64,000 bases of DNA. Origin: Streptomyces sp. MMBL 11-1 (GTDB lineage Bacteria > Actinomycetota > Actinomycetes > Streptomycetales > Streptomycetaceae). Within the stretch, counting starts at the first letter, position 1. The number at the start of each line of letters is the position of its first letter. The stretch lies in contig NZ_CP117709.1 of the NCBI RefSeq assembly GCF_028622875.1, forward strand, positions 2,604,001 to 2,668,000. Direction: 5' to 3'. The notes under the pieces were generated by a model. The model was not told where the DNA came from. It saw nothing but the letters and a program-made list of their open reading frames with translations, and ran no database searches. The translations under genes and the position numbers were made by a program. Shown one piece after another: positions 33,718-42,112 of the stretch.

Positions 33718-33950
33718 CCGAAACACGGCGCGCGGACGAGGAGATCCGGCACATGGTGAGTATCCGCATGAAGCGGCGGAACTGCTCGAACGGTCCGCGC
33801 CTCCCCGGCTCTGGGCAGTGGTCGACGAAGCGGTGATCCGCCGCGCCGTGGGTAGCCGCCACACCATGCGCGCGCAGTTGCACCACCTTCTCGAACAGGC
33901 CCGACGCCCCCACGTCACCGTGCAGATCCTGCCCTACGAGGTCGCGTATG
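33718..33950 (+). pseudogene. Remnant of an XRE/DUF5753 regulator (C-terminal part)
   Basis: The frame reads PPRLWAVVDEAVIRRAVGS, MRAQLHHLLEQARRPHVTVQILPYE, which is the typical DUF5753 C-terminal core. Neither the HTH half nor a proper end is present, and the upstream frame shifts around 33760-33815. It breaks off at about 33950, where a DUF397-like reading begins in another frame. The piece is what remains of a bld-type regulator gene. Confidence 0.6.
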
Positions 33951-33962
33951 TGGGGAGTTCTG

Positions 33963-34190
33963 ATGGTTCACGGCCTCGGTCAGTGGTTCAAGTTCACTTA
34001 CGGCGGGGGCAGCGGCACGGAGTGCGTGGAGGTCGCCGACCTGTCCGCAACCGTGGGAGTACGCGACTCGAAGAGGCCTGCCGGCCCCCGCGTATCCGTC
34101 TCCCGCGCGGCCTGGGCCCCGTTCGTCGCCGGCATGAGGATGCGGAGGCTGTGGTCCGGCGAAAGGTCGCGCCCGTCCGCGCATCCCTAT
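33963..34190 (+). pseudogene. DUF397-like gene, probably broken
   Basis: MVHGLGQWFKFTYGGGSGTECVEVADLSATVGVRDSKRPAG, then SRAAWAPFVAG, read in segments, is a recognisable DUF397 domain (CVEVA...VRDSK.P.GP...AW..F). DUF397 genes normally end just after this Phe, but here the frame runs on without a stop far into the antisense of the next gene, so the native 3' end is lost. With the preceding DUF5753 remnant it represents a ruined regulator/partner pair. Confidence 0.5.
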
Positions 34191-35035
34191 GCGACAACTG
34201 CCTGTCGAGCCCGGACGATGACGTGTTGCGCCTCGGTGCCGAACACGGCGGAGTCATTCGGGGATTCCCAGACCCGCCGGTACAGGGCGACCGTATCGGC
34301 GCCGTCCAGCCAGAGCTCCGCGTGCCAGTCTTCTGTGATCACCAACTGCTCACCGACGATCCAGAATGCGTTGGCAGGAGGAAGACGCAGAGTGGCGTTC
34401 ATCGGGACGATCCCCAGCCGGACGGTGTCCATGCCGACGACGCCCAACAGGCGGTCCATCTGCCCCGCCATGACCTCCGGGGGGCTTACCTGAGCCCGTA
34501 GCGCGCCCTCCCACATCAGGAGGTTCAGACGCCTTCCGGGCTGGTACAGCCATCTCTGCCGGTCCATGCGGGCCCGTACCGCGTCCTCGGTGTCGCGAGG
34601 TGAGTTCTGGAGCGTCGCATAGCGCTCGAACACGTGCCGCGCGTAATCCGGGGTCTGCAGGAGACCGTTGACGGCGAAGGAATCCCACACGTGCAGGACG
34701 CGGGCCGCCGCCGTCACCTCGTTCCACGTCTCCTGTACCGGGCGGTGTCCCGACGACAGCTGCCGCCGCCAGGACCGGATGTGCGACTCGAAGCCCTTCA
34801 ACCGTCCGAGCAGCTCGTCGTACGCCCCGGGGTGCCCGGTGGCGTCGGCCCATGCCCGGAGGTCTTCCGCAGTGGGTGTCTGGCGCCCGTTCTCCAGCTT
34901 GCTGACCTTGCTCTGCGCCCAGCCGAGGGAGGCACTCAGGGCGGTACCGGTGAGAGGACCGTGCGGGCACTCCGTTCGGAGAGTCCGGAGTCGTCGGCCC
35001 AAATCCTCACGAGCCTTCTGAAAATCAGTGCTCAC
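34187..35035 (-). CDS. XRE-family regulator with DUF5753 domain
   Basis: A 282-aa regulator of the large Streptomyces BldB/WhiJ-associated class. The HTH covers about residues 8-65 (LGRRLRTLRTECPHGPLTGTALSASLGWAQSKVSKLENGRQTPTAEDLRAW in segments). The DUF5753 domain follows from about 110 (FAVNGLLQTPDYARHVF, RQRWLYQPGRRLNLLMWEGALR, LGIVPMNATLRLPPANAFWI, VALYRRVWESPNDSAVFG). GTG 35035 has only a weak upstream GAAGGA. It lies 24 bp downstream of the DUF6879 gene on the same strand, and such pairs often work together. The ligand and target are unknown. Confidence 0.87.
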   Translation of the reverse strand: MSTDFQKAREDLGRRLRTLRTECPHGPLTGTALSASLGWAQSKVSKLENGRQTPTAEDLRAWADATGHPGAYDELLGRLKGFESHIRSWRRQLSSGHRPVQETWNEVTAAARVLHVWDSFAVNGLLQTPDYARHVFERYATLQNSPRDTEDAVRARMDRQRWLYQPGRRLNLLMWEGALRAQVSPPEVMAGQMDRLLGVVGMDTVRLGIVPMNATLRLPPANAFWIVGEQLVITEDWHAELWLDGADTVALYRRVWESPNDSAVFGTEAQHVIVRARQAVVA

Positions 35036-35059
35036 CGGTAAGCGTCTGTTCCTTCGCTT

Positions 35060-35812
35060 TTACTGGCCGCCGCTCAGTCGCGCCGCGAACTCTTCGTAGG
35101 GCACCGCGTGGTGCCATGCCGCATCACGGATGACGGAGTACCGGACGACTTCGGCCGGCTCAGTGATCAACTCGACGTCCAGGAGGTGGTCATCGTCGTC
35201 GAAGCGGAGCTTCGCGGCAAGCCGGCTGTCGAAGAGCCAGAAATCCTCGTCCTCGAGTTGGAGACGGTCGGCATCAGCTCGCCACAGGTTCCGGATGTCT
35301 TCCCCCAGACCGCTGTTCCGCTTCGCGTTGTTCAAGAGGTAGAGCTGCCCCGTGGTTGGCGGCTGATCAACGATCCGCACCCGTTCGACACGTTTGCCCT
35401 GCGCGGTCTGGGAACGGATCAGCTCGCAGTACGGATCCTCCACGGACCAGTCGACGCTGCCGGTCTCGACGAATTGCCGGTAGGTGTCCGTGGCTTCGTC
35501 ACTGGCGAAGCGCCGCCGGGTCTCCAACCTCCAGGCCGAGTGGCTGAACGTACGAAACAGGCCTTCGAACTCGTCCAGGCCGACGATCCGAGCCTGACGG
35601 GTCGCGACCTTCGGCGTCCAGTCGACCAGCAGCTCACGCGGCACGACCACCGCCACCTCGCCTTCGGACAAGTGCTGCAATTGGGCGATGTCGCCGGTAT
35701 CCGTCAACGGCGGTCCGTGAACCACGACCTCACCGCTCTCCACGTCCTCATGAACAGAGGGGCATCCCGTACCACCACTACCTGTGCCGTTGAACCGTAA
35801 CCGCCGTGCCAT
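35060..35812 (-). CDS. DUF6879-family protein with an extra N-terminal module
   Basis: A 250-aa protein. The C-terminal ~175 residues are DUF6879-like: DEFEGLFRTFSHSAWRLETRRRFASDEATDTYRQFV, QGKRVERVRIVDQPPTTGQLYLL, RNLWRADADRLQLEDEDFWLFDSRLAAKL and AEVVRYSVIRDAAWHHAVPYEEF, read in segments. The first ~70 residues (RRLRFNGTGSGGTGCPSVHEDVESGEVVVHGPPLTD) look like a small protein that is usually encoded by its own gene next to DUF6879. ATG 35812 has GGAAGG about 9 nt upstream and is preferred over in-frame codons up to 35875. It forms an operon with the XRE/DUF5753 gene. Confidence 0.75.
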   Translation of the reverse strand: MARRLRFNGTGSGGTGCPSVHEDVESGEVVVHGPPLTDTGDIAQLQHLSEGEVAVVVPRELLVDWTPKVATRQARIVGLDEFEGLFRTFSHSAWRLETRRRFASDEATDTYRQFVETGSVDWSVEDPYCELIRSQTAQGKRVERVRIVDQPPTTGQLYLLNNAKRNSGLGEDIRNLWRADADRLQLEDEDFWLFDSRLAAKLRFDDDDHLLDVELITEPAEVVRYSVIRDAAWHHAVPYEEFAARLSGGQ

Positions 35813-36256
35813 CACGCGCCGCCTTCCGCTTCGGAGGTGATCCGTCCGCTGCTCCAAGGCTGTCCGCTGCTCCACATGAATGTCGAGGGATGACGGCTTC
35901 GCTCACGAGAATATTCGCGAATAGCGGCCGTGGCCGTCGAACCGGTGGGCCGACCATGGGCGGTATGACCGAGCCCACCAGGTACAGCACCACTCCCGTA
36001 CAGCTTTCACCGCTCCCGGAGGCCGATCCAGCGCCTGTTAACGGCTGTCCGGGACGGGCCTTCATCGCCTCGCCGCTGCCGCCCCTCATGACCGGGCGTT
36101 GGCTCATACGGCAGAACCAGACAGCTCTGGACCGCACCTGGACCCGGGCGGTCAGCGCCGTCACCTGGCTGAAGAATGGCCATCCTCGGGCTCAACTGGC
36201 CTGTACCGAACCACCATCAGGGGAGCTAGATTCGCCCTGCCCACCCCAACCGAGCG
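35813..36256 (+). other. Accessory stretch with a possible degenerate small ORF
   Basis: About 440 bp between divergent or unrelated genes. A plus-strand frame from ATG 35967 begins TEPTRYSTTPVQLSPLPEADPAPVNGC, which resembles the start of small Cys-containing Streptomyces proteins encoded near bld-type regulators. After the first Cys the similarity ends and the frame continues into the antisense of the next gene. I read this as a frame-shifted remnant rather than a working gene. Confidence 0.3.
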
Positions 36257-36778
36257 TCAGGACGTGGATCCTGACTCGGGGCGGAAGCAGGTTGATTGAA
36301 CGGTGACCTCAAGTTGGGCCGGATCATCGCTCGGCCCGCCATGAAGACGAGCATCGACGGAGAATTTCCCATCGGTCGAGTCGGCGATGATTTGCGGACT
36401 CTTTCCCCGACTATCGTCCGGGCCGTCCTTTACAATTTTCCACCCCTTCTCCGGCAGCTGGCTTCGCAGCCTATCCATTGCTCCTTCCAGATCCTTGACA
36501 GGAGGCCCGTATACGCCCCAGGGGTGGTGCGCCCGATACGTTCCTCCCTCGCAGGGAGAGATCATGGCGCCCGCCTCGGTCATCTTCGCCTTCAGCGAAA
36601 GGATCTCCAGGATCGAGCTCGATACCTTCTCGACCTCGTCCTGCACCTCAGAACTGACACGCACCGGAGCGTCGTCGCTGTTATCGTTCATCCCAGAACA
36701 CCCCAAAATAAGCGAGCAGAAGATGATTACGCAGGCTGCGGCCTTGCGCGCCTTGCTAGTCATGCTGAACTCGTTCAT
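36257..36778 (-). CDS. Putative lipoprotein
   Basis: A 173-aa secreted lipoprotein. A short basic N-terminus and hydrophobic helix (AACVIIFCSLI) end in the lipobox LILGC, with the lipidated Cys near residue 27. The mature part is polar, with two further Cys (ISPCEGG and QSTCFRP) that could form a disulfide. ATG 36778 follows GGGAAAAT; ATG 36763 is an alternative. The gene overlaps the 3' end of the DUF1023 hydrolase gene, so the two are probably coupled. It has lower GC than most of the window. No functional family was recognised. Confidence 0.75.
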   Translation of the reverse strand: MNEFSMTSKARKAAACVIIFCSLILGCSGMNDNSDDAPVRVSSEVQDEVEKVSSSILEILSLKAKMTEAGAMISPCEGGTYRAHHPWGVYGPPVKDLEGAMDRLRSQLPEKGWKIVKDGPDDSRGKSPQIIADSTDGKFSVDARLHGGPSDDPAQLEVTVQSTCFRPESGSTS

Positions 36779-38585
36779 ATTTTCCCGCAATCACGGCCGC
36801 CTGGTTTCTGAGGCTGGTCGATTCAGGATCCCAGAACCCACCATGATCGGGCGAGTCACTCTTCATGATGTTTCCGCCGAACCGTTCGTCCGTGGGGATC
36901 GTCAGATTGTCGCCGAGTCCGACCAAGCGGCCTCCCTGACGGACGACCTGGTCATCCGAGGACCCTCCCATGGCCCATACGTGCTGGGCGCCGACTCCCA
37001 GATCCGCCGCATGGTCGGCCTGCATGCCGGGGCTGCCGACAGCGATCACATCATCCGCGATGCGCGGGGTCGGTCCGAACTCCCCGGGCGGCCCGATGTC
37101 GGACTGGGCGGCAACACCCACAACAGTGGTTCCATAGCTGTGCCCGATGAGTGTCGTGTGGCCCGGGTTTCCGATGTTCATTTCATGCGCGGCCCGGTTT
37201 CCTTCCATGAAGCTGCGCAGCGTCGGGCCAGCATCTTCCGCGTACGACCCGCGAGTGGCTTCGCCTACAACCTTGTCGGGAGCGTCGTAGTCGAGCCAGG
37301 TGATAGTGGAAAAGCTCTTGTCCGGAGCCATCCTTCCGCTTTCCGCCCACAGTCTCTCACTTCTACCCAAGTCGCCCAACGCGGCACCCTCAGCGATTTT
37401 CTCAATGTTGGCTTTGGTTCCCGGCACATATACGGCCGTATGGTCTGCGGTGTCGGGATTCCCGTTCGCCAGAATGATCTTCCCGTCAGAGTGACCCACA
37501 GGGTCGTAGCCAAGCAGGTACGCCTCGGGGAGGCCTCGCACGCCGGTCCGGTCGAAGCGGTCCTGGATCTGGTCCATCCCCTTGAGGTAGCCCTCCAGCT
37601 CCTTCTTCCTGTCGCTGTATCTGTCGTCCCACGCCATGTACTCGTCGGAGTACACCCTGACCGGGCCTCTGGCGGTGGTGATGTACGTGTACTTCGTCGG
37701 CGGGGCCGGGATCGCCTTCAGGGCCTGTTCATACTCGCCGCGCTTCTCCGCGAAAACCATGCGGTTCGCCTCGTCACGAGTCACGGCGGGCAGCCCGTCC
37801 AGCGCTCCGACCGAAGCCGCGTTCAGGGCAAGGTGGGCCGCCTGCTCGTCCGCGCTGAGCCCCTTCCACCAGGCCGCGTTGTCCTTCGGGCTGCCGTCCT
37901 TCGGGGGCTCCGGCAGGGAGTCGGTATAGGCCTTGCCCGCTTCGCGGACGCCGCTCGTGTCCGACTGTGCGTCCGCCCAGTCCCGGTGGGAGACCGTCAA
38001 GTCGTCGTCAGCCTTCAGTGCGCGCAGCTTCGGCGCCCACTTCGTGTCCGCTTCCGTGGCCTCTTCCAGGGCGTCGGCGATCCGGTTCGCGTAGGCCATC
38101 GCCCTGCCGTAATACGGGTTCGGGTGGATGTTGATCGCCTGGCGCTCCAGTGCGTCGGACGTCGGGCTGCCCCCCGCGCTCCCGGTCACCGTGCCGCCGT
38201 CCGCCGTCTTCTCGTCGCCGGGCTTGCTGCCCGCCGGGTAGGAGACGGAGCCGTTCGCGTTTACCGTGCAGCCGCCGGCCCGGGCGTCCTCCATGGCCGC
38301 TTCCAGCTTGCGCTTGGCCACCGCGATGTCGAAGGCGAAGCCATTCAGCGCGGTGCTCACCAGGCCGCACTCGGTCTGCGTGTAGTGGAAGTTCTTCGAA
38401 AGGCTCTTGAGCTCCTCGACCGCTGCCTTCGCCGCGTCGCCCTCCAGCTGGTTGCGGAGTTCCACACTGATGCGGTTGTCGATCGCGTCCTTGGCCTCGG
38501 AGGCCATGTCACCGGTCGTCCGATATCCGTCCGCTGCCTCTTCGTACTCCGACGGCTTGAAAGCTCTGAGTGTCGCAAGGTCCAT
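36756..38585 (-). CDS. DUF1023 alpha/beta hydrolase-like protein
   Basis: About 609 aa. The N-terminal half is helical and ESX/WXG-like (ATLRAFKPSEYEEAADGYRTTGDMA, AVEELKSLSKNFHYTQTECGLVSTALNGF). The C-terminal half is the DUF1023 alpha/beta hydrolase domain: GYDPVGHSDGKIILANGNPDTADHTAVYVPGT, TWLDYDAPD, then the nucleophile elbow LIGHSYGTTVVG, and a late VWAMGGSSDDQV with the candidate His in DSPDHGGFWDP. No Sec signal; export by type VII secretion is plausible. ATG 38585 is chosen; GTG 38597 overlaps the upstream stop (GTGA) but its AGGAG is too close. The substrate is unknown. Confidence 0.82.
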   Translation of the reverse strand: MDLATLRAFKPSEYEEAADGYRTTGDMASEAKDAIDNRISVELRNQLEGDAAKAAVEELKSLSKNFHYTQTECGLVSTALNGFAFDIAVAKRKLEAAMEDARAGGCTVNANGSVSYPAGSKPGDEKTADGGTVTGSAGGSPTSDALERQAINIHPNPYYGRAMAYANRIADALEEATEADTKWAPKLRALKADDDLTVSHRDWADAQSDTSGVREAGKAYTDSLPEPPKDGSPKDNAAWWKGLSADEQAAHLALNAASVGALDGLPAVTRDEANRMVFAEKRGEYEQALKAIPAPPTKYTYITTARGPVRVYSDEYMAWDDRYSDRKKELEGYLKGMDQIQDRFDRTGVRGLPEAYLLGYDPVGHSDGKIILANGNPDTADHTAVYVPGTKANIEKIAEGAALGDLGRSERLWAESGRMAPDKSFSTITWLDYDAPDKVVGEATRGSYAEDAGPTLRSFMEGNRAAHEMNIGNPGHTTLIGHSYGTTVVGVAAQSDIGPPGEFGPTPRIADDVIAVGSPGMQADHAADLGVGAQHVWAMGGSSDDQVVRQGGRLVGLGDNLTIPTDERFGGNIMKSDSPDHGGFWDPESTSLRNQAAVIAGKYERVQHD

Positions 38586-38593
38586 GACCGGAC

Positions 38594-39049
38594 TCACTTC
38601 TCCTTGGCCTGGCCGCCGACGGCCTCGGTGTCCCCGTATTTCACCTTGAGCTTCTTCAGCTCTGCCTCGGCCTCCTCGTCGGACTTCGACAGATCGTGGC
38701 CCGCTGCCCGCAGAAGCCCGCCCAGCGCTTCACAGCGGCCGCTCACATCGCTCACGTACTTCTTCCAGGAGTCGTAGAGCTCCTTCTGTGCCGCCGCGCT
38801 CTGCGAACCGGTGGTGTCCCCCAGCCCCGTCTGGCCGGCGGCCAGCTTCGTCAGCGCCTTGCCGACGTCACCCTTGAGGCCGGTGACTCCCTCGCCTGCC
38901 CTCACCCACGTTTTCCTGTTCGACTTCAGATCGCCCGAAGTCGCGCCGCCCGTGCTTCCGCCCTCCGACGGGGCCTGGTTCAGCTGCATCTGCGCCGCCC
39001 CATTCACCGCGACGTCAGCTTTGATCTGCTCCCATTCGTCCCACGCCAC
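38594..39049 (-). CDS. WXG100-like small helical protein
   Basis: A 151-aa alpha-helical protein (VAWDEWEQIKADVAVNG; LAAGQTGLGDTTGSQSAAAQKELYDSWKKYVSDVSGRCEALGGLLRAAG). Its size, helical content and position directly before a DUF1023 hydrolase are typical of ESX-type partner proteins in Streptomyces, though the exact WXG turn is not evident. GTG 39049 has GGGGAGA about 10 nt upstream. It overlaps or abuts the hydrolase gene, so the pair is co-translated. Probably the partner that keeps or escorts the hydrolase for export. Confidence 0.7.
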   Translation of the reverse strand: MAWDEWEQIKADVAVNGAAQMQLNQAPSEGGSTGGATSGDLKSNRKTWVRAGEGVTGLKGDVGKALTKLAAGQTGLGDTTGSQSAAAQKELYDSWKKYVSDVSGRCEALGGLLRAAGHDLSKSDEEAEAELKKLKVKYGDTEAVGGQAKEK

Positions 39050-39278
39050 CGTAGAAAATCTCCCCGTGTCCCGATATCCCCGTTCCCCGTGGTCCCGTGC
39101 TGTTCCCGGGCGCCTCGGGTTGAGCCGACATGATCTCCGGCTTCCATGGGCCGAATCAAATGCGGCCCTGATCTCCTGGTCCCTGGTGCGCGGCCCCTGT
39201 TCCAGATCGTGATCGGGGGCCGGAACCCTGTTCGCCCGGTCACTCGTCCTGTAAACGGGACCAAGCGGATGGGAAGAC
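39050..39278. other. Intergenic, divergent promoters
   Basis: About 230 bp separates the divergent WXG100-like and EEP genes. No RNA gene, repeat or convincing promoter was found. It is the boundary between accessory DNA and more typical chromosome. Confidence 0.4.
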
Positions 39279-40265
39279 ATGGTGGAGCAGGCAGGCCCTG
39301 GTACGGAGTCGGCGGCGGGGCGGGTAGTTCCCGGTGCGGGCGGCGGGCGGCGGGGGTGGGTGGTCGCCGGGCTTGCCGTGGTGCTGGCCGGGGTGATGGC
39401 GTTCCACCGAGGGGTGCCCAACGCGGTCGGGCGGGTCGGGAGTCTGCTGGAGTCCTTTCTGCCGTGGGCCGGCGTGATCGTCGTTCTGTTGCTGGTGCTC
39501 GCGCTGGTGCGGCGGTCCGCCGTCGCGCTGGTGGCGGTGCTGCTGCCCGTCGGGGCCTGGGTGCATCTGTTCGGCGGGCTGCTCCTGCCCGGCACGGAAG
39601 GCGGCGGGCGGGAGCTCGTCGTCGTGCAGCACAACGTCAGCGACGAGAACCGTGATCCGGCGGCGACCGCCCGGGCGCTGATCGAGGCCGGGGGCGATCT
39701 CGTCGCGCTGGAGGAGCTGGTGGTTCCGCAGCTGTCCGTGTACGAGAAGGCTCTCGCCGCCGACTATCCGCATCACGTCGTCCGGGGCACCGTCGGGCTC
39801 TGGTCCAAGTACCCGCTCAGCGGGGAGCGGGTCGTCGACATCAAGCCGCCGAGCATCGCTGAGGGGTGGAGCCGTGGCGTCCGTGCCGTCGTCGATTCGC
39901 CGTACGGGGACATCGCGGCGTACGTCGCCCATCTGCCCTCCGTCCGGGTGGGCGCGGGCGGGCTCGCGTCCGAACGGAGGGACGAGAGCGCCGAGTTGCT
40001 GGGGCGTGCCATCGCCGCCGAGAGCGTCGATACGGTGATTCTGCTCGGGGATCTCAACGGGACCGTGGAGGACCGGGGGCTGGAGCCTCTCACCTCACGC
40101 CTGAACGTGGCCGAGCGCGGCTTCGCCTTCAGCTTCCCGGCCTCCCTCCCGCTGGCCCGGATCGATCAGGTCCTGGCCCGCTCCGCCACCGTCGACCACA
40201 TCCGCACCCTGCCTGCCACCGGCAGCGACCATCTGCCCGTCGCCGCCCGCGTCGTCCTAGGGTGA
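39279..40265 (+). CDS. Membrane-anchored endonuclease/exonuclease/phosphatase (EEP) family protein
   Basis: A 328-aa protein with three hydrophobic segments (about residues 27-43, 62-80 and 84-105), followed by an extracytoplasmic EEP (DNase I-like) domain. Catalytic landmarks are VVQHNVSDEN (Asn), VALEELV (metal Glu), YVAHLPS, LLGDLNGT (Asp/Asn pair) and TGSDHLPV (Asp-His). The fold covers nucleases, phosphodiesterases and phosphatases, and the exact substrate cannot be read. ATG 39279 follows GGGAAG. Monocistronic. Confidence 0.87.
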   Translation: MVEQAGPGTESAAGRVVPGAGGGRRGWVVAGLAVVLAGVMAFHRGVPNAVGRVGSLLESFLPWAGVIVVLLLVLALVRRSAVALVAVLLPVGAWVHLFGGLLLPGTEGGGRELVVVQHNVSDENRDPAATARALIEAGGDLVALEELVVPQLSVYEKALAADYPHHVVRGTVGLWSKYPLSGERVVDIKPPSIAEGWSRGVRAVVDSPYGDIAAYVAHLPSVRVGAGGLASERRDESAELLGRAIAAESVDTVILLGDLNGTVEDRGLEPLTSRLNVAERGFAFSFPASLPLARIDQVLARSATVDHIRTLPATGSDHLPVAARVVLG

Positions 40266-40507
40266 GTGCGCGGCCCGGAGCGCGTCCGCCTTCCGTACCA
40301 CCTCGACGCGTTGCTTCCAGGTCAGGTCCCCGGGGACGTCATAGGGGCCGCTCTGTGTCCGCCCCTGTGCGCGCACGGAACGTGATGTCGACGTCGCCGT
40401 ATCGTACGTTTTCGGCCTGCTTCGACGTCCGCGAGAAGTGCGCCCCCGCTCACCACCCGGTTCGCGACCGGACCACCGCTGGGCGCTGTTGAAGCAGTCG
40501 ACGCCTC
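40266..40507 (-). other. Gap with a possible unassigned minus-strand C-terminal fragment
   Basis: Reading the minus strand towards 40257, an open frame encodes GPYDVPGDLTWKQRVEVVRKADALR before a TAG stop, with strong third-position GC. A GTG 39 codons upstream is the only obvious start. It could be the end of a small gene or the remains of a larger one. The rest of the gap shows nothing recognisable. Confidence 0.25.
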
Positions 40508-40903
40508 CTACAGATCCGTGAGCCAGGCATGCCCCGGGTGCACGCGGGCGAGCAGCTCCGCCAGGGTGGCGCGCTGTGCCCGGGTCAGGTGCGGGACGGT
40601 GACGTCGAAGTCCCTCTGATCCTTGGAGCGGGCGTGCTTGGCCTTGAACAGGAGTACGAGTTCGGGCGCCAGATACGGGATGCCGCCCTGGGTGTGGTGG
40701 ACGATCTCGCGGTACGGGAGCCGGATCCCCTCGTCCCGTCGGCAGATCCAGGTGTCGCCGTCATGCGGTTCCCGGAACACGTCGAGCAGGTAGTTGCCGG
40801 TGGCCGGATCGCGGAGCCATGTCTGGTGGACGGCGGCCAGTGTCTCGGGCGGGGCGTCCTCCCAGATCCGGCCACGTGCTTCCGCATGTCCGCATCTCGT
40901 CAT
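40508..40903 (-). pseudogene. N-terminally truncated nucleotidyltransferase-like gene
   Basis: The 131-aa remnant contains GRIWEDAPPETLAAVHQTWLRDPATGNYLLDVFREPHDGDTWICRRDEG, RLPYREIV, GIPYLAPELVLLFKAKHARSKDQRDF and VHPGHAWL, read in segments. This is the C-terminal half of Streptomyces aminoglycoside-nucleotidyltransferase-like proteins. The N-terminal half with the usual GG...D..D nucleotidyl-transfer motifs is missing; instead a tRNA-like gene lies 57 bp upstream. Likely inactive. Confidence 0.6.
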
Positions 40904-40960
40904 TCCGCGTCTGCCGCACAGCCCTTGGGGCAGGACTCTTGTACGATCGCGCACGGGACG

Positions 40961-41033
40961 GGGCTCGTAGCGCAGCGGTTGTCGCGCCTTCACCTCATGT
41001 GGGAGGACGCCGGTTCGAATCCGGCCGGCCCCG
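40961..41033 (+). tRNA. tRNA-Met-like gene, anticodon CAT, with irregular stems
   Basis: A cloverleaf can be drawn: acceptor GGGCTCG with CGGCCCC (a C-C mismatch at the fourth pair and one G-U), T8-A9, D stem GCGC/GCGC, and anticodon loop CTCATGT with CAT at 40994-40996. The anticodon stem TTCAC/GGGAG has one A-G mismatch. The variable loop is 3 nt, and the T arm GCCGG-TTCGAAT-CCGGC is perfect. The CCA end is not encoded. The mismatches and G37 suggest a divergent or decaying tRNA rather than the housekeeping initiator or elongator. tRNA-Ile2 (CAT read as AUA) is another option. Confidence 0.5.
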
Positions 41034-41095
41034 TCTCGCCTCAACCTACGCCGACAGGAACCGCGCGCCGGGATGCTGTTGCCGGATCGCCGCCT

Positions 41096-42112
41096 TCACC
41101 CTTCGCGCTCGGTCGACCGCCCCTTCTCCACCAGCGCGGTCACCGCGTCGACCAGGCCCTCCCACGTCTGCCGCGTGTCGGCCGTGTCCGGGTGCCGGGT
41201 GCCGAAGGTGTCGAGCGCGGCAGCCATGTCGTCGAGTGCCCAACGGAGTTCGTAGTAGGCGAGCAGCTCCGGGTCCGGGTGGTGGCCGGTGAGTTCGGCG
41301 TAGCGGGACAGGTCCTGCGGGGCGGCGGTGGCGAGCCAGAGGTCGCGCTCCGGCGGTGCGAGGGCGACGGTGTCCCAGTCGACCAGGAGGGTACGGCCTC
41401 CGGGGTCCAGGACGTTGCCGGGGTGGGGTTCGCCGTGGGTGACCACGGTGGTGGCGGTCGACGCGTCGGACATGAGCTGCGCCGTGGCGCTGTCAAAGCG
41501 CTCCAACATCGGCCCCATGGACGCTGAGTTGGCGGTCAGCAGGGCTTGGCAGCGCTGCGCGTACGGCCCCGCGTCCGCGCGAAGGCTCCGCGGATCGGCC
41601 AGCGCCGCTCCGATCGCCGCGCGACCCGGCAGCGCCGGGTCATGGGGCGGGGTCGTCAACGGGGCGCGTGTGGTGTGCAGTTGGGCCAGCCGCTCCACCA
41701 GCTTGCCTCGCGCCCCGGGGTCCAGCGTCTGGCCGAAGTGGCCGGTGGGCGCTTCCACGTACGGGAAGACGCTCACGGCGTAACGGTCGGTGAGCCGGAG
41801 CAGCGTCTCGCCGTCACCGGTGCGCAGTGGTGCCACCAACACCGGCTCATCAAGGGCTGTTTCGAGGATCGCGGCCGTGTCCATGGCGCGGCTCAGGCCC
41901 GTCCACGCCTCGGTCGCGTCTCGCCCGCAGTGCGGCTTGTGCGCGAGGTCGGCGACCGTGACGAAGGTCCGCCGGCCTTCCGCGTCGGCCGCGATCCAGT
42001 GGTGGTCGCCGAACCCGACCGGGGCGTGGGTGAGCACGGCGGGTTCGATGCCCCAGGCCCCGAGGGCGGCGGCCAGGGCGGTTGCGTCGATGTCGGCCGG
42101 ACGGTCCTTCAT
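41096..42112 (-). CDS. Aminoglycoside phosphotransferase-family (APH/choline kinase fold) protein
   Basis: A 338-aa kinase-fold protein. The C-lobe has VVTHGEPHPGNVL, the Brenner motif HGxxHxGN with Glu in place of the catalytic Asp, and LLVDWDTVALAPPERDLWL carrying the metal-binding Asp. The N-lobe has VFPYVEAPTGHFG. The family phosphorylates small alcohols or aminoglycosides; the Glu for Asp change leaves activity uncertain. ATG 42112 lies 7 nt after TACGGT, so the transcript is probably leaderless. Its neighbours give no pathway clue. Confidence 0.82.
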   Translation of the reverse strand: MKDRPADIDATALAAALGAWGIEPAVLTHAPVGFGDHHWIAADAEGRRTFVTVADLAHKPHCGRDATEAWTGLSRAMDTAAILETALDEPVLVAPLRTGDGETLLRLTDRYAVSVFPYVEAPTGHFGQTLDPGARGKLVERLAQLHTTRAPLTTPPHDPALPGRAAIGAALADPRSLRADAGPYAQRCQALLTANSASMGPMLERFDSATAQLMSDASTATTVVTHGEPHPGNVLDPGGRTLLVDWDTVALAPPERDLWLATAAPQDLSRYAELTGHHPDPELLAYYELRWALDDMAAALDTFGTRHPDTADTRQTWEGLVDAVTALVEKGRSTEREG

